A stretch of DNA of 64,000 nt from Brevundimonas basaltis (GTDB taxonomy: Bacteria; Pseudomonadota; Alphaproteobacteria; Caulobacterales; Caulobacteraceae). The stretch is from positions 310,001 to 374,000 of the forward strand of contig NZ_JACHFZ010000004.1 in NCBI RefSeq assembly GCF_014202075.1. Direction: 5' to 3'. Below, piece by piece: positions 47,355 to 56,998 of this stretch. The position numbers and the translations under genes were made by a program. Within the stretch, counting starts at the first letter, position 1; each line of letters opens with the position of its first letter. Under the pieces are notes generated by a model, which worked only from the letters and a program-made list of their open reading frames with translations, made no database searches and had not been told where the DNA came from.

Positions 47355-48682
47355 GCGGAGCCGATATCTGCCCCGAGCCCGCGCATCAACTCGACAAAGC
47401 CGGGGAAGCTGGTGGCGATCATTGCGGGCTGGTCGACGGTGACGGGGTCGGCGGCGGCGAGGCCGAGGATCAGATGGCTCATGGCGATGCGGTGATCGCC
47501 GTGGGTGGTCACTGCAGCGCCGCCGCGGACCGATCCGTTTTTGGAACCGCCGGTGACGGTGAAGCCCTCCGCCTCCTCCTCGACCGCGACGCCGCAGGCC
47601 TGCAGTCCGGCGGCCATCAGGGCGATGCGGTCGCTTTCCTTGAGCCGCATCTCGCCAATGCCCCGCATGACGGTGTCGCCGTCGGCGAAGGCGGCCGTGG
47701 CGGCGAGGATGGGGTATTCGTCGATCATCGAGGCGGCGCGCTCGGGGGGCACGACGACGCCCTTGAGGGCCGAGTGGCGGGCGGTGATGTCGCCGATCTC
47801 CTCGCCGCCGGCCGTGCGGCGGTTCGAGACGGTCAGGTCGGCGCCCATCTCGCGCCAGGTCTCGAACAGGCCGGTGCGCAGGGGATTGAGCATGACGCCT
47901 TCGACGGTGACCGCCGAGCCCGGGACGATCAGGGCGGCGGCGAGCGGGAAGGCGGCCGACGACGGGTCGCCGGGGACTGTGACGGGGGCGGCGGTCAGGG
48001 TCTGACCGCCCCTGAAGGTGACGCGCCACCCGGCGCCGTCCGGCAGGACGCCGACCTCGGCTCCGAAGGCGCGCAACATCCGCTCGGTGTGGTCGCGGCT
48101 GGGCTCGGGTTCCGTGACGGCGGTGACGCCGTCCGCGTTGAGGCCGGCCAGCAGGATGGCGGACTTGATCTGGGCCGAGGCGACGGTCTGGCGATAGTTG
48201 ATGGCCGCGAGGCGGCCGCCGGTGATCGTGACCGGCAGCCGGTCCTCTTCGCCGGACCATGCGAGGCGCGCGGCCATGTCGGCGAGCGGGCCCGTCACCC
48301 GCTTCATCGGTCGTTTGCGCAGGCTGGCGTCGCCGTCGAAGGTGACGGTGATCGGATAACCCGCCGCCGCGCCCATCAGCAGGCGAACGCCGGTGCCGGC
48401 GTTGCCGCAGTCGATGACGCCAGCCGGCTGTTTGAAGCCGCCGTGGCCGGTGACCCGCCAGCGGCCCGGTCCCAGCCGTTCGACGCCGGCGCCGAGCGCC
48501 GCGACCGCGCGGGCGGTGGCGAGGATGTCGTCGCCCTCGAGCAGGCCGTCGATGTCGGTGACGCCGGACGCCATGGCCCCGAGGATCAGGGCGCGGTGGG
48601 AGATGGACTTGTCGCCCGGGGCGCGGACCACGCCGGCCAGCGCCGGGGCGCTGCGGGCGGTCAAGGTCGAGGGGATCGTCAC
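47351..48682 (-). CDS. aroA: 3-phosphoshikimate 1-carboxyvinyltransferase (EPSP synthase)
   Basis: Transfers the enolpyruvyl group of PEP to shikimate-3-phosphate in aromatic amino acid synthesis. Motifs: [31 protein letters not shown], and the C-terminal RLKESDRI and HGDHRIAMS. The [11 protein letters not shown] segment and the GNAGT alanine are features of the class II (PEP-pocket Ala) enzymes, which tend to tolerate glyphosate. The start is GTG 48682 with GGAG ten bases upstream. It has 443 residues. Confidence 0.96.
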   Translation of the reverse strand: MTIPSTLTARSAPALAGVVRAPGDKSISHRALILGAMASGVTDIDGLLEGDDILATARAVAALGAGVERLGPGRWRVTGHGGFKQPAGVIDCGNAGTGVRLLMGAAAGYPITVTFDGDASLRKRPMKRVTGPLADMAARLAWSGEEDRLPVTITGGRLAAINYRQTVASAQIKSAILLAGLNADGVTAVTEPEPSRDHTERMLRAFGAEVGVLPDGAGWRVTFRGGQTLTAAPVTVPGDPSSAAFPLAAALIVPGSAVTVEGVMLNPLRTGLFETWREMGADLTVSNRRTAGGEEIGDITARHSALKGVVVPPERAASMIDEYPILAATAAFADGDTVMRGIGEMRLKESDRIALMAAGLQACGVAVEEEAEGFTVTGGSKNGSVRGGAAVTTHGDHRIAMSHLILGLAAADPVTVDQPAMIATSFPGFVELMRGLGADIGSA

Positions 48683-48801
48683 CCGGCGGTCTCCGAATTG
48701 GTCAGGCGGCCCGGGCGGCGCGAGAGATGGCTTTTGACAGCGGCCCCCCATGGTGGCAAGGGACGCGCCCGATTTCAAACTCCCGCCAAAGGTCTTCAAC
48801 C

Positions 48802-49284
48802 GTGGCCAATCCCGAACTGGGCCAGAAGCAGGTCTGCCCGAACTGCCAGGCCAAATTCTACGACCTGACGCGCCGCCCGGCGCACTGCCCGAAATGCGAC
48901 ACCGAATTCGATCCGGAGGAGGCGCTGAAGCTGCGCAACCGCCGCGGCCGTCCGGCCGGTTACGCCGCCGAGGAGACGACCGAAGAGGATACGGACGATC
49001 AGGTCGACAAGAAGAAGCCCGCGTCTGACGATGACGACGAGGACGAAACGGTCGCCACGCCGGAGATCGACCAGGAGGGCCATGAGCCGATCCTGACCCC
49101 GGACGACGACGATGATGACTCGGCCGCCGACGCCTCGGAGGAGCCCGGCATGGGCGAGGCCGGCGACGATGACGACGACGTGCTGGCCGACGACGATGAC
49201 GATGACTCGGTGCCCTTCATCGAGGACGAGGACGACGACTCGTTCGGCGAGGAGATCGTCAAGAAGGGCAAGGACGAGGACTGA
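48802..49284 (+). CDS. TIGR02300 (FYDLN acid) family protein
   Basis: A 160-residue protein with a short zinc-ribbon-like N-terminus ([21 protein letters not shown], four cysteines as two CxxC, FYDLN-type motif) and an extremely acidic tail rich in Asp runs ([28 protein letters not shown]). The family is alphaproteobacterial and of unknown function. GTG 48802 begins [10 protein letters not shown], the standard start. It is divergent from aroA, from which it is separated by 119 bases. Confidence 0.9.
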   Translation: MANPELGQKQVCPNCQAKFYDLTRRPAHCPKCDTEFDPEEALKLRNRRGRPAGYAAEETTEEDTDDQVDKKKPASDDDDEDETVATPEIDQEGHEPILTPDDDDDDSAADASEEPGMGEAGDDDDDVLADDDDDDSVPFIEDEDDDSFGEEIVKKGKDED

Positions 49285-49358
49285 TTTTCCGGCCTCTCCG
49301 GGGGCCGAAAATAAATGGCGGAACCGGGCTTGATCAGGATCAGGCCCTGACATAGGTT

Positions 49359-49385
49359 CCGCCGCCTCGCCGGGGGCGGTTTTCT
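49359..49385 (+). terminator. Probable terminator after the FYDLN gene
   Basis: CCGCC (49359-49363) pairs with GGCGG (49375-49379), with inner CC/GG pairs, and is followed by TTTTCT. It lies 75 bases past the stop and 27 before tRNA-Ala. Confidence 0.55.
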
Positions 49386-49411
49386 CCCGGCGATCCGATC
49401 CGAAAGGGTTC

Positions 49412-49487
<76 letters not shown>

Positions 49488-49488
49488 T

Positions 49489-49526
49489 CGAAGGCCCTGC
49501 GGGAGACCGCGGGGCCTTCGTCCTTT
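49489..49526 (+). terminator. Terminator of tRNA-Ala
   Basis: CGAAGGCCC (49489-49497) pairs with GGGCCTTCG (49512-49520); the inner GCGG-GAGA-CCGC adds a 4-bp stem with a GNRA loop. TCCTTT follows. It lies directly after the tRNA CCA end. Confidence 0.8.
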
Positions 49527-49641
49527 GTGGCCCCCGGCCGTTGATCTGGCGAGCCCGTCCTCCCATCTTGGAGACAGCGGCCGACGCCTCGCCGATCCCG
49601 GGGGGCGTGGACGGTCGCAGGCCTGCTTCGGGGGCGAGACC

Positions 49642-50061
49642 ATGACCACGCGCACCATTTTGTTCGACAGCCCCTTCCTGCTCGGCTTCGACCATACGCG
49701 AGCCCTGATCGACCGGGCGGCGCGGGCGGCGGGAGACAGCTATCCGCCCTACAACGTCGAGCAGCTGGGCGAGCATTCGGTGCGCATCACCCTGGCGGTG
49801 GCGGGCTTCGGCCCCGACGACCTGACGGTGACTATCGAGGGGCGCCAGCTGACCATCGCCGGCAAGCGCGAGGACGCCGGCAAGGGCGAACAGGCCTTCC
49901 TGCATCGCGGCATCGCCGGGCGGGGCTTCGTGCGCAGTTTCGTGCTGGCGGACGGGCTGGAGGTCGATCAGGCCCGGCTGGAACACGGCCTGCTGCACGT
50001 CGAACTGAGCCGGCCCGAGGACCTGCCCACGGTCCGGCGCATACCGATCACGGCGGGCTGA
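49642..50061 (+). CDS. Small heat-shock protein (Hsp20/IbpA type)
   Basis: A 139-residue alpha-crystallin-domain chaperone that holds unfolded proteins in the cytoplasm. The N-terminus (TRTILFDSPFLLGFDH) and YPPYNVEQLGEHSVRITLAV match alphaproteobacterial IbpA; the domain ends with ARLEHGLLHVELSRPE and the C-terminal I-x-I-like RRIPITAG. ATG 49642 is chosen; upstream codons overlap the tRNA terminator region. It is followed 86 bases later by a DUF1150 gene, a common pairing. Confidence 0.93.
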   Translation: MTTRTILFDSPFLLGFDHTRALIDRAARAAGDSYPPYNVEQLGEHSVRITLAVAGFGPDDLTVTIEGRQLTIAGKREDAGKGEQAFLHRGIAGRGFVRSFVLADGLEVDQARLEHGLLHVELSRPEDLPTVRRIPITAG

Positions 50062-50147
50062 TCCAGCCGCCATGTCACCGGCTGTCCAAATGGAGGCCGA
50101 ACCACACCGCCCTTCGGGGGTTAGTTGAGAGTAAGGAGGCGGTCGCG

Positions 50148-50405
50148 ATGACGCCGATGACGATGACCAAGGAAGACTTCAAGGGCCTGGGCGCCCCGGA
50201 CCTGGTGTATGTGCGCGAGATCCGCGCCGCCGATGTGCTGGCCGATGCGCCGCTGCCGGATACCAAGGGTCTGTCGATCGATCCCGAGGCGGTTCTGTAT
50301 GCGGTGCACGGGGCCGACGGCGAGCGGCTGGCCGTGATGATGGACCGCGAAACCGCCTTCGCCGCCGCCGTGGCGCACGAACTGGAGCCGGTTTCGGTTC
50401 ACTAG
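50148..50405 (+). CDS. DUF1150 family protein
   Basis: An 85-residue protein with core GLGAPDLVYVREIRAADVLAD and LYAVHGADGERLAVMMDRETAFAAAVAHEL, matching the alphaproteobacterial DUF1150 family, often found next to small heat-shock genes. AGTAAGGAGG is close upstream of the ATG. Function unknown; position suggests a heat-shock-related role. Confidence 0.88.
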   Translation: MTPMTMTKEDFKGLGAPDLVYVREIRAADVLADAPLPDTKGLSIDPEAVLYAVHGADGERLAVMMDRETAFAAAVAHELEPVSVH

Positions 50406-50446
50406 ATTCAATCGACTTTCAGGTCTGGTAGCGGTCTGATTTCACC

Positions 50447-50584
50447 CGTCATTCCGGGGCCGTGGCGGTCGCGAGCCGGTAGCGGAACCCGGAACCCAAG
50501 GGATCGTCCCTGCTGCGAAAGCTGCTTCCCGACCCGGGCCAGACTCCTGGGTTCCGGGTTCCGCTGCGCGGCCCCGGAATGACG
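50447..50584. repeat. Long palindromic intergenic repeat, family P2, copy 1
   Basis: Begins CGTCATTCCGGGGCCG and ends CGGCCCCGGAATGACG, with inner arms GCGGAACCCGGAACCCA / TGGGTTCCGGGTTCCGC. The 45-base loop differs from copy 2 at 51984. It fills the gap between the convergent DUF1150 and ptsN genes. Confidence 0.9.
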
Positions 50585-50602
50585 TCGTTGAAGGTAGTTC
50601 GG

Positions 50603-51070
50603 CTACGCCGCCGTGGCCGGGACCTGGTCGCGGACGAAGAGAGCGCGGATGGCGTCGGTGGTCCGGGCCTGGCGCAGGTGTTCCCGCATTTCCGACGAGC
50701 GCAGGGCGCGCGAGACCGCCGCCAGCGCGCGCAGGTGCTCCGCGCCGTCGCTGGGGGGCGCGAACAGGGCGAAGAGCAGGTCCACGGGACGATCGTCGAC
50801 GGAATCGTAGGCCACGGGCGTGTCGAGGCGCACGAACACCGCCGTCACCCGGTCAATGCCTTCGATGCGGGCGTGGGGTACGGCCACGCCGGAGCCGAGC
50901 CCGGTCGAGCCGAGAGCCTCACGCTCGAGAAGGGCCTCCATGACCCGGGACTCCGGCAGGCCGAGCGCCTGGGCGCCCGCTTCCGCCACCGTATACAGCG
51001 CCTGACGTTTCGACGACGCGCCGCCGCGCAGGACGACACCGCCCTCCGCCAGCAATTCCCCGATGTCCAT
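50603..51070 (-). CDS. ptsN: Nitrogen-PTS EIIA component PtsN
   Basis: A 155-residue EIIA-Ntr regulatory phosphocarrier. The phospho-acceptor His is in GVAVPHARIEG, preceded by LLEREALGSTGLGSG; both are diagnostic. It receives phosphate from EI-Ntr/NPr and signals nitrogen and potassium status by binding partners. It is the last gene of rpoN-hpf-ptsN, 75 bases after hpf. Confidence 0.95.
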   Translation of the reverse strand: MDIGELLAEGGVVLRGGASSKRQALYTVAEAGAQALGLPESRVMEALLEREALGSTGLGSGVAVPHARIEGIDRVTAVFVRLDTPVAYDSVDDRPVDLLFALFAPPSDGAEHLRALAAVSRALRSSEMREHLRQARTTDAIRALFVRDQVPATAA

Positions 51071-51145
51071 AAGCTATCCCGACTCTACCCAAACATTCCC
51101 GCTGGGCGGGCGCCGTGTAGACGACCCGCCTCGTTGTGGGAAGCA

Positions 51146-51811
51146 CTATGACGCACCACCGTTTACCGAACCGTGTCCATTGAGCGTTTTCGAAGTCCGC
51201 TCGGGATCGATCCAGCCGACATTGCCGTCCGGGCGGCGGTAAACCACGGACAGGCCGCCATGGGCGGCGTTACGGAACACCACGACCGGATAACCGGTCA
51301 TGTCGAGCTCGAGCACGGCGCGGCCGACGGTGACGGTGCGGATCTCGGCCTCGGTCTCGGCGATGACCATGCCGACCGGCGGCGGGCCGTCCTGGGCGCC
51401 GGCGTCACCGAAATCGGCGTCCTCGACGCTGTCAGGATCGCGCAGAACCATGCTGCGGGCGACCTCGCGGGCCGCGTTCTCGGTCTTTTCGGGCGAGAGC
51501 CCCTTGGGACCGGCGTGGTGGTCCTTGAGGCGGCGCTTGTAGCGCCGGACCCGCTTCTCGAGCTTGTCGAGGCTCTCGGTGAAGGCCGAATGGGCGTCGC
51601 CGCCCTGCCCCGAGGTGACCACGACCTGGCCCGAGGCCAGCCGCACCCAGCAGTCGACCTTGAAGTTGTGACCCTCCTTGGCGACGATCACCTCGGCGTC
51701 CTGGGCCCCTCGTTCGAAATATTTGCCGATCCCGTCCTGAAGTTCCTGGGAGATGCGGGAGCCTAACGCTTCGCCGACATCCACGTGTTTACCGCTGACC
51801 TGGATTTGCAT
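51146..51811 (-). CDS. hpf: Long-form ribosome hibernation promoting factor
   Basis: A 221-residue HPF with the N-terminal ribosome-binding domain (MQIQVSGKHVDVGEALGSRI, RVRRYKRRLKDHH) and the C-terminal dimerisation domain (MVIAETEAEIRTVTVGRAVLELDMT, VVYRRPDGNVGWIDPE) that lets long HPF form 100S particles alone. ATG 51811 is chosen from homology. It stands between rpoN and ptsN but is separated from rpoN by the P2 repeat. Confidence 0.95.
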   Translation of the reverse strand: MQIQVSGKHVDVGEALGSRISQELQDGIGKYFERGAQDAEVIVAKEGHNFKVDCWVRLASGQVVVTSGQGGDAHSAFTESLDKLEKRVRRYKRRLKDHHAGPKGLSPEKTENAAREVARSMVLRDPDSVEDADFGDAGAQDGPPPVGMVIAETEAEIRTVTVGRAVLELDMTGYPVVVFRNAAHGGLSVVYRRPDGNVGWIDPERTSKTLNGHGSVNGGAS

Positions 51812-51983
51812 GTCTGTAGAACGCGACCGTTGGCGTTTGGTGTCAACGCCGATCACTGAAATGTGGTGAGGAATTCGGGGACGGCCCGACAGGGACTTCG
51901 GCGACGGCCGGGTGATAATTGAGAGACTTCGGGGACTTGGCCCAATCCAACTCGGGAATCCGTGCGCGGGGCTGATGATTCTC

Positions 51984-52122
51984 CGTCATTCCGGGGTCGT
52001 GACGGGCGCGAGCCCGTCGCGGAACCCGGAACCCAGGGGATCGAGGCCGGCCGGAAAGCCGCTACGGGAGTCGAGCCAGCCTCCTGGGTTCCGGGTTCCG
52101 CTGCGCGGCCCCGGAATGACGG
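51984..52122. repeat. Long palindromic intergenic repeat, family P2, copy 2
   Basis: Same arms as copy 1 (CGTCATTCCGGGG...CCCCGGAATGACG and GCGGAACCCGGAACCCA/TGGGTTCCGGGTTCCGC), with an unrelated central loop. It lies in the 364-base gap 51812-52175 between rpoN and hpf, where no gene is seen. Confidence 0.9.
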
Positions 52123-52175
52123 TGTTGGTGTCTGGCGTCAGCGACTGACTGGATATCGATGTGCTCCGACTCCAA

Positions 52176-53696
52176 TCAGCCGGTGCGGAGCAGGCGTTTG
52201 CGCTGGACCGAGGAGGGGATGCGCAGGGCCTCCCGGTATTTCGCCACGGTGCGGCGGGCGATGTCGATTCCGGTCTCGTTGAGAATCTCGACGATTCGGT
52301 CGTCGCTGAGCACGTCGCCGTCGCGGGCCTCGCTGTCGATCATCGACTTGATACGGTGGCGCACGGCCTCGGCCGAATGGGTCGCGCCGCCATCGGAGGA
52401 CTGAATCGCCGCCGTGAAGAAGAATTTCAGCTCGAACACGCCGCGCGGGGTGGAGACGTATTTGTTCGAGGTGACGCGGCTGACCGTGGATTCGTGCATG
52501 CCGATGGCGTCGGCGACGGTCTTGAGGTTCAGGGGGCGCAGGAATTCGACGCCGAAGGCGAGGAAGGCGTCCTGCTGGCGGACGATCTCGGACGACACCT
52601 TGAGGATGGTCTTGGCGCGCTGATCCAGCGACTTGACCAGCCAGCTGGCCTGGGCGGCGCAGTCGGCGACGAAGGTCTTTTCCACGTCGGAGCGCGCGCC
52701 GGCGGCGACCACGCCGTGATAGCGCTTGTCCATGATCAGGCGCGGCAGGGTGTCGGCATTGAGCTCGACCTTCCAGCCGCCGGCGGGATCGGGGCGGACA
52801 TGGACGTCGGGGATGACGGTCTGGGCCGGTTCCCCGCCGAAGCCGGCGCCGGGGCGCGGCGTCAGGGCCTTCAGCTCGGCGATCATCTCGGCCATGTCCT
52901 CGCCGTCGACGCCGCAGGCCTTCTTCAGGGCGGTCAGGTCGCGCTTGGCCAACAGGTCGAGGTTGTCGAGCAGGCACTGGATGGCCGGATCGAAGCGGTT
53001 GCGCTCGATCAGCTGCAGCTTCAGGCATTCGGGCACGGAGCGGGCCATGATGCCGGTCGGCTCGAAGCCGTGGCAGGTCGCCAGCACCGCCTCGACGCGG
53101 TCGAGGGCGACGCCGAGCCGGTCGGCGATCTCGTCCAGTTCGCCGCGCAGGTAGCCGCCCTCGTCGACGGCGTCGATCAGGCTGAGGGCGATGGCGTGGT
53201 CGGCGGGGCTGAAGCCGGCCTGGGAGGCCTGGGCCTGCAGATGCTCCCACAGGGTGGCGTCGCGGGTGTCGGGCTGTTCGCGGCCCTCGCCGTCGGGCAG
53301 GCCGCCGCCGGTCCCGGCCCGGGACCAGTCGTTGAGGCCGGGCTGGGCCTCGCCGGCGCCGACGTCCTCCATCCGGTCGGAGGTGCGCTCGCCCGGGCTG
53401 GCGTCGCCGTAGACGTCGTCGGAGCGGGCGTCGAGGGTGCGGTCGGCGTCGGAAACGCGGCCGTCGTCGAAGCTCATCTCGGCGGCGTCGGTGGTTTCGG
53501 CGGCCGCGGCGGGGGCCTCGGCCTCGCCGCCCGGTTCGGCGTCCTCGCGCTGGAGCAGGGGGTTCTTTTCCAGTTCGGCCTCGACGAAGGCGTCGAGCTC
53601 GAGGTTCGACAGTTGCAGCAGCTTGATCGCCTGCTGCAGCTGGGGCGTGATGACCAGCCCCTGCCCTTGCCGTATCTCCAGCCTTTGTCCGAGCAC
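52176..53696 (-). CDS. rpoN: RNA polymerase sigma-54 factor
   Basis: A 506-residue sigma factor for enhancer-dependent promoters. The N-terminal glutamine-rich activator region is LVITPQLQQAIKLLQLSNLEL; an acidic region II follows (residues about 55-130, FDDGRVSDADRT); the C-terminal RpoN box ARRTVAKYRE is at 480-489, then LRIPSSVQRKR. In related bacteria it follows lptB directly; here three unrelated genes intervene. Confidence 0.97.
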   Translation of the reverse strand: MLGQRLEIRQGQGLVITPQLQQAIKLLQLSNLELDAFVEAELEKNPLLQREDAEPGGEAEAPAAAAETTDAAEMSFDDGRVSDADRTLDARSDDVYGDASPGERTSDRMEDVGAGEAQPGLNDWSRAGTGGGLPDGEGREQPDTRDATLWEHLQAQASQAGFSPADHAIALSLIDAVDEGGYLRGELDEIADRLGVALDRVEAVLATCHGFEPTGIMARSVPECLKLQLIERNRFDPAIQCLLDNLDLLAKRDLTALKKACGVDGEDMAEMIAELKALTPRPGAGFGGEPAQTVIPDVHVRPDPAGGWKVELNADTLPRLIMDKRYHGVVAAGARSDVEKTFVADCAAQASWLVKSLDQRAKTILKVSSEIVRQQDAFLAFGVEFLRPLNLKTVADAIGMHESTVSRVTSNKYVSTPRGVFELKFFFTAAIQSSDGGATHSAEAVRHRIKSMIDSEARDGDVLSDDRIVEILNETGIDIARRTVAKYREALRIPSSVQRKRLLRTG

Positions 53697-53853
53697 CGAT
53701 GACCCCGTCGACGTATCCGGGGCGAAGTGGCCCGGAACTTGCTACGGCCACTGTGTGGCCGGAAGGGTTAACGGGGGTCTAAGCGGGGGCGGTGGGACCG
53801 GATCTGGCTGGCTACGCTTGCGTCGCGTTGCTGCCGCCGCTTCGCCTTCGCCG

Positions 53854-54270
53854 TTATTGACAATCAGCAGCCTCAAGAAGGCGTAGATTCTCGATTGCGA
53901 CGATCGGCCTTCCGGTAAAATCCCTTTCAGCCAGCCGGCGTCCGCTGAAAGCAACCCGTAAACACAGAGGTTCGGACTTGTCGTGCACTCGCATCTCCCC
54001 GGCGAGCCGGCGCTGCGCTTCAGCTCCCTCGACCCGGGCTGAAAAGACCTCGCCCCCAGCCGAATGAAATGAAGCGAACTCGAAGATCCTCACCACTCCG
54101 ATGAAATCCTCGAGCGACGCGTTTCGACCAGACGCTTCGGATGGGCTGTTCGCCTGGTCGATGGGGGCAGCGGAGCTATCTGGCAACGCCTCCTGAGGGC
54201 GGCTCGGCAGAACTTGGCACCCAGCCAATCCTATGGCGACGATCAGCAAAATGGCGTTCGGGTGGATCAT
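53854..54270 (-). CDS. Predicted lipoprotein of unknown function
   Basis: A 138-residue protein with MIHPNAILLIVAIGLAGCQ, a signal peptide with lipobox LAGC (Cys18). A Ser/Pro/Glu linker leads to a small domain (FIGVVRIFEFASFHSAGGEVFSARVEG, in parts ARVEGAEAQRRLAGEMRVHD and PLCLRVAFSGRRLAERDFTG). Two further cysteines could form a disulfide. No family recognised. GC is lower than in flanking core genes, and it is one of three genes inserted between rpoN and lptB. Confidence 0.7.
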   Translation of the reverse strand: MIHPNAILLIVAIGLAGCQVLPSRPQEALPDSSAAPIDQANSPSEASGRNASLEDFIGVVRIFEFASFHSAGGEVFSARVEGAEAQRRLAGEMRVHDKSEPLCLRVAFSGRRLAERDFTGRPIVAIENLRLLEAADCQ

Positions 54271-54410
54271 CAGGTGACCTTCATCACTCTCAACAGCATA
54301 CGCAATGGGTCGGGTGCAGTCGAAGTCCTTTGGCTCACTGGACCCGGAGCGGTCCTTTACTCCGTCGAATGGATCGGCAAGCCTCGGCCTTCCGCACGAG
54401 AGACCGCCCC

Positions 54411-55706
54411 ATGCGCCTGATCCTGATCGCCCTGCTCTGCCTGGCCCTGCCCGGCGCCGCCCTGGCCCAGGCCTCGCCGGCCGAACAGACGATGATGCGG
54501 ACGGTCGAGGCCGAGCACGACCGGCACGTGGCCCTGCTGGAGCGGATGGTGAACCAGAACAGCGGGACGCTGAACCTGGCCGGTGTGCGGGCCGTCGGCG
54601 AGATGACGCGGGCCGAGCTGGAGCCGCTGGGGTTCGCGGTGCGCTGGGTCGACATGAGCGAGACCGGACGGGCGGGGCATCTGGTGGCGACGCATCCGGG
54701 GCCGGGCCGGAATGTGCTGCTGATCGGACATCTGGACACGGTGTTCGAGGTCGACAGCCCGTTCCAGACGTTCGCGCGCGGCGAGGGCGCGCGGGCGACC
54801 GGGCCGGGGATCGGCGACGACAAGGGCGGGGTGGTGGTCATCGTCGCCGCCCTGCGCGCCATGCAGGCGGCCGGAACGCTGGCGGACGCCAATGTGACCG
54901 TGGTCCTGACCGGGGACGAGGAGCGGGTCGGGTCGCCCATCGGGATCGCGCGGCGCGACCTGATCGAGGCCGGGCGGGCGGCGGATTATGCGCTGGAGTT
55001 CGAGAACCTGGCCATGGACGACGGGGCCGAGTTCGGCACGGTGGCGCGGCGCAGCTCGACCAACTGGACCCTGACCGCGACCGGCCGGACCGGGCATTCC
55101 AGCGGGGTGTTCAGCGAGGGGCTGGGCTATGGCGCCATCTATGAGACGGCGCGGATCCTCGACGCCTTCCGGCGCGAGCTGCCGGAGCCGAACCTGACCT
55201 ACAATGTCGGGGTGATCGCGGGGGGAACGCCGGCGGCGATCGACGCCGAGGGATTCAGCGTCACCGCCTCGGGCAAGACCAATATCGTCGCCTCGACCGC
55301 GGTGGCGCGGGGCGACCTGCGCACCCTGACGCCAGAGCAGGACGAACGGGTCCGCGGCCGGATGCTGGCCATCGTCGACGACCACCTGCCGCACACCGAG
55401 GCCGAGCTGACCTTCGCGGACACCGGCTATCCGCCGATGGCGCCGAGCGAGGGCAACCGGGCGCTGCTGGCGCGGCTGAATGCGGTGAACCGCGACCTCG
55501 GCCTGTCGGAGATGGCCGAGTTCGACCCGGCCCGGCGCGGCGCGGCCGACAGCGGCTTCGTGGCGGCGGACGTGGATACGCTGGGTGGGCTGGGCATCGC
55601 CGGCGGCGGGGCCCATGCGGAGGGGGAATGGGTCGATCTGGACAGTCTGGTGCGTCAGTCGCAACGGGCGGCGGTGCTGATCAGCCGGTTGAGTTTGGGG
55701 GAGTGA
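54411..55706 (+). CDS. Secreted M20 family metallopeptidase (carboxypeptidase G2-like)
   Basis: A 431-residue zinc peptidase with signal peptide (LILIALLCLALPGAALAQ). Metal ligands are in LLIGHLDTVF (His, Asp after), GPGIGDDKGGVVV (bridging Asp), TGDEERVGS (Glu-Glu base and ligand) and the C-terminal GGAHAEGEWVD (His). The dimerisation domain is between (TATGRTGHSSGVFSEGLGY). It likely trims peptides or acyl-amino acids in the periplasm. ATG 54411 starts the signal peptide. It is part of the three-gene insertion. Confidence 0.92.
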   Translation: MRLILIALLCLALPGAALAQASPAEQTMMRTVEAEHDRHVALLERMVNQNSGTLNLAGVRAVGEMTRAELEPLGFAVRWVDMSETGRAGHLVATHPGPGRNVLLIGHLDTVFEVDSPFQTFARGEGARATGPGIGDDKGGVVVIVAALRAMQAAGTLADANVTVVLTGDEERVGSPIGIARRDLIEAGRAADYALEFENLAMDDGAEFGTVARRSSTNWTLTATGRTGHSSGVFSEGLGYGAIYETARILDAFRRELPEPNLTYNVGVIAGGTPAAIDAEGFSVTASGKTNIVASTAVARGDLRTLTPEQDERVRGRMLAIVDDHLPHTEAELTFADTGYPPMAPSEGNRALLARLNAVNRDLGLSEMAEFDPARRGAADSGFVAADVDTLGGLGIAGGGAHAEGEWVDLDSLVRQSQRAAVLISRLSLGE

Positions 55707-55762
55707 AAACGGCCGGCAAAGGAAGGGTGGCCTGCGGTCCTGCCCGTCGCTACTGATCAACT

Positions 55763-56179
55763 ATGGGCGGTATCCACGAAACATCGGCAAGTCTGGGCTT
55801 CTACGGTGATGATCTCGATCCCGATGAGATCACCATAGCGCTGGGTGCCCGGCCCACGGTGGGTGTGCGCAAGGGTCAGACCTGGGTTACGGAGTTCGGT
55901 GCGGAGAAGGTTGCACGAACAGGGTCATGGCGGGTGGTCGCGCAACGGTCGCCCCCCGGCGACCTGGACGGTCAGATCGCTGGCCTGCTCTCAACCCTGA
56001 CTGACGATCTCGCTGTCTGGAACGATCTCGCGAGCCGGTTTCGCGGACGACTGTTTTGCGGCCTGTTCCTGAAGGCAGGGAACGAAGGCGCGACCCTGAA
56101 ACCGGAGACCGTTCTGGCGATGGGATCTCGCGGACTTTGCCTCGACCTCGACATCTACGGTGCCGAGATGCTGGACTGA
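55763..56179 (+). CDS. DUF4279 family protein
   Basis: A 138-residue cytoplasmic protein. SLGFYGDDLDPDEITIALGARPT at its N-terminus (core GDDLDPDEI), W-containing GSWRVVAQ, LDGQIAGLLSTLTDD and RGLCLDLDIYGAE match DUF4279, a family often seen near toxin-immunity or defence genes but with no assigned function. GC is lower than in lptB next door. Its stop is 4 bases from the convergent lptB stop. It is the third gene of the insertion between rpoN and lptB. Confidence 0.82.
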   Translation: MGGIHETSASLGFYGDDLDPDEITIALGARPTVGVRKGQTWVTEFGAEKVARTGSWRVVAQRSPPGDLDGQIAGLLSTLTDDLAVWNDLASRFRGRLFCGLFLKAGNEGATLKPETVLAMGSRGLCLDLDIYGAEMLD

Positions 56180-56183
56180 CGCC

Positions 56184-56978
<795 letters not shown>

Positions 56979-56998
56979 AGGTCAGTCCGAGCCGGGGC

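Noticed and set aside
49285..49313. Terminator just after the FYDLN gene (TTTTCCGGCC...GGCCGAAAA)
   Set aside because: The hairpin has T before and A after the stem on the plus strand, so neither strand has the T-run in the right place; the hairpin at 49359 fits better.
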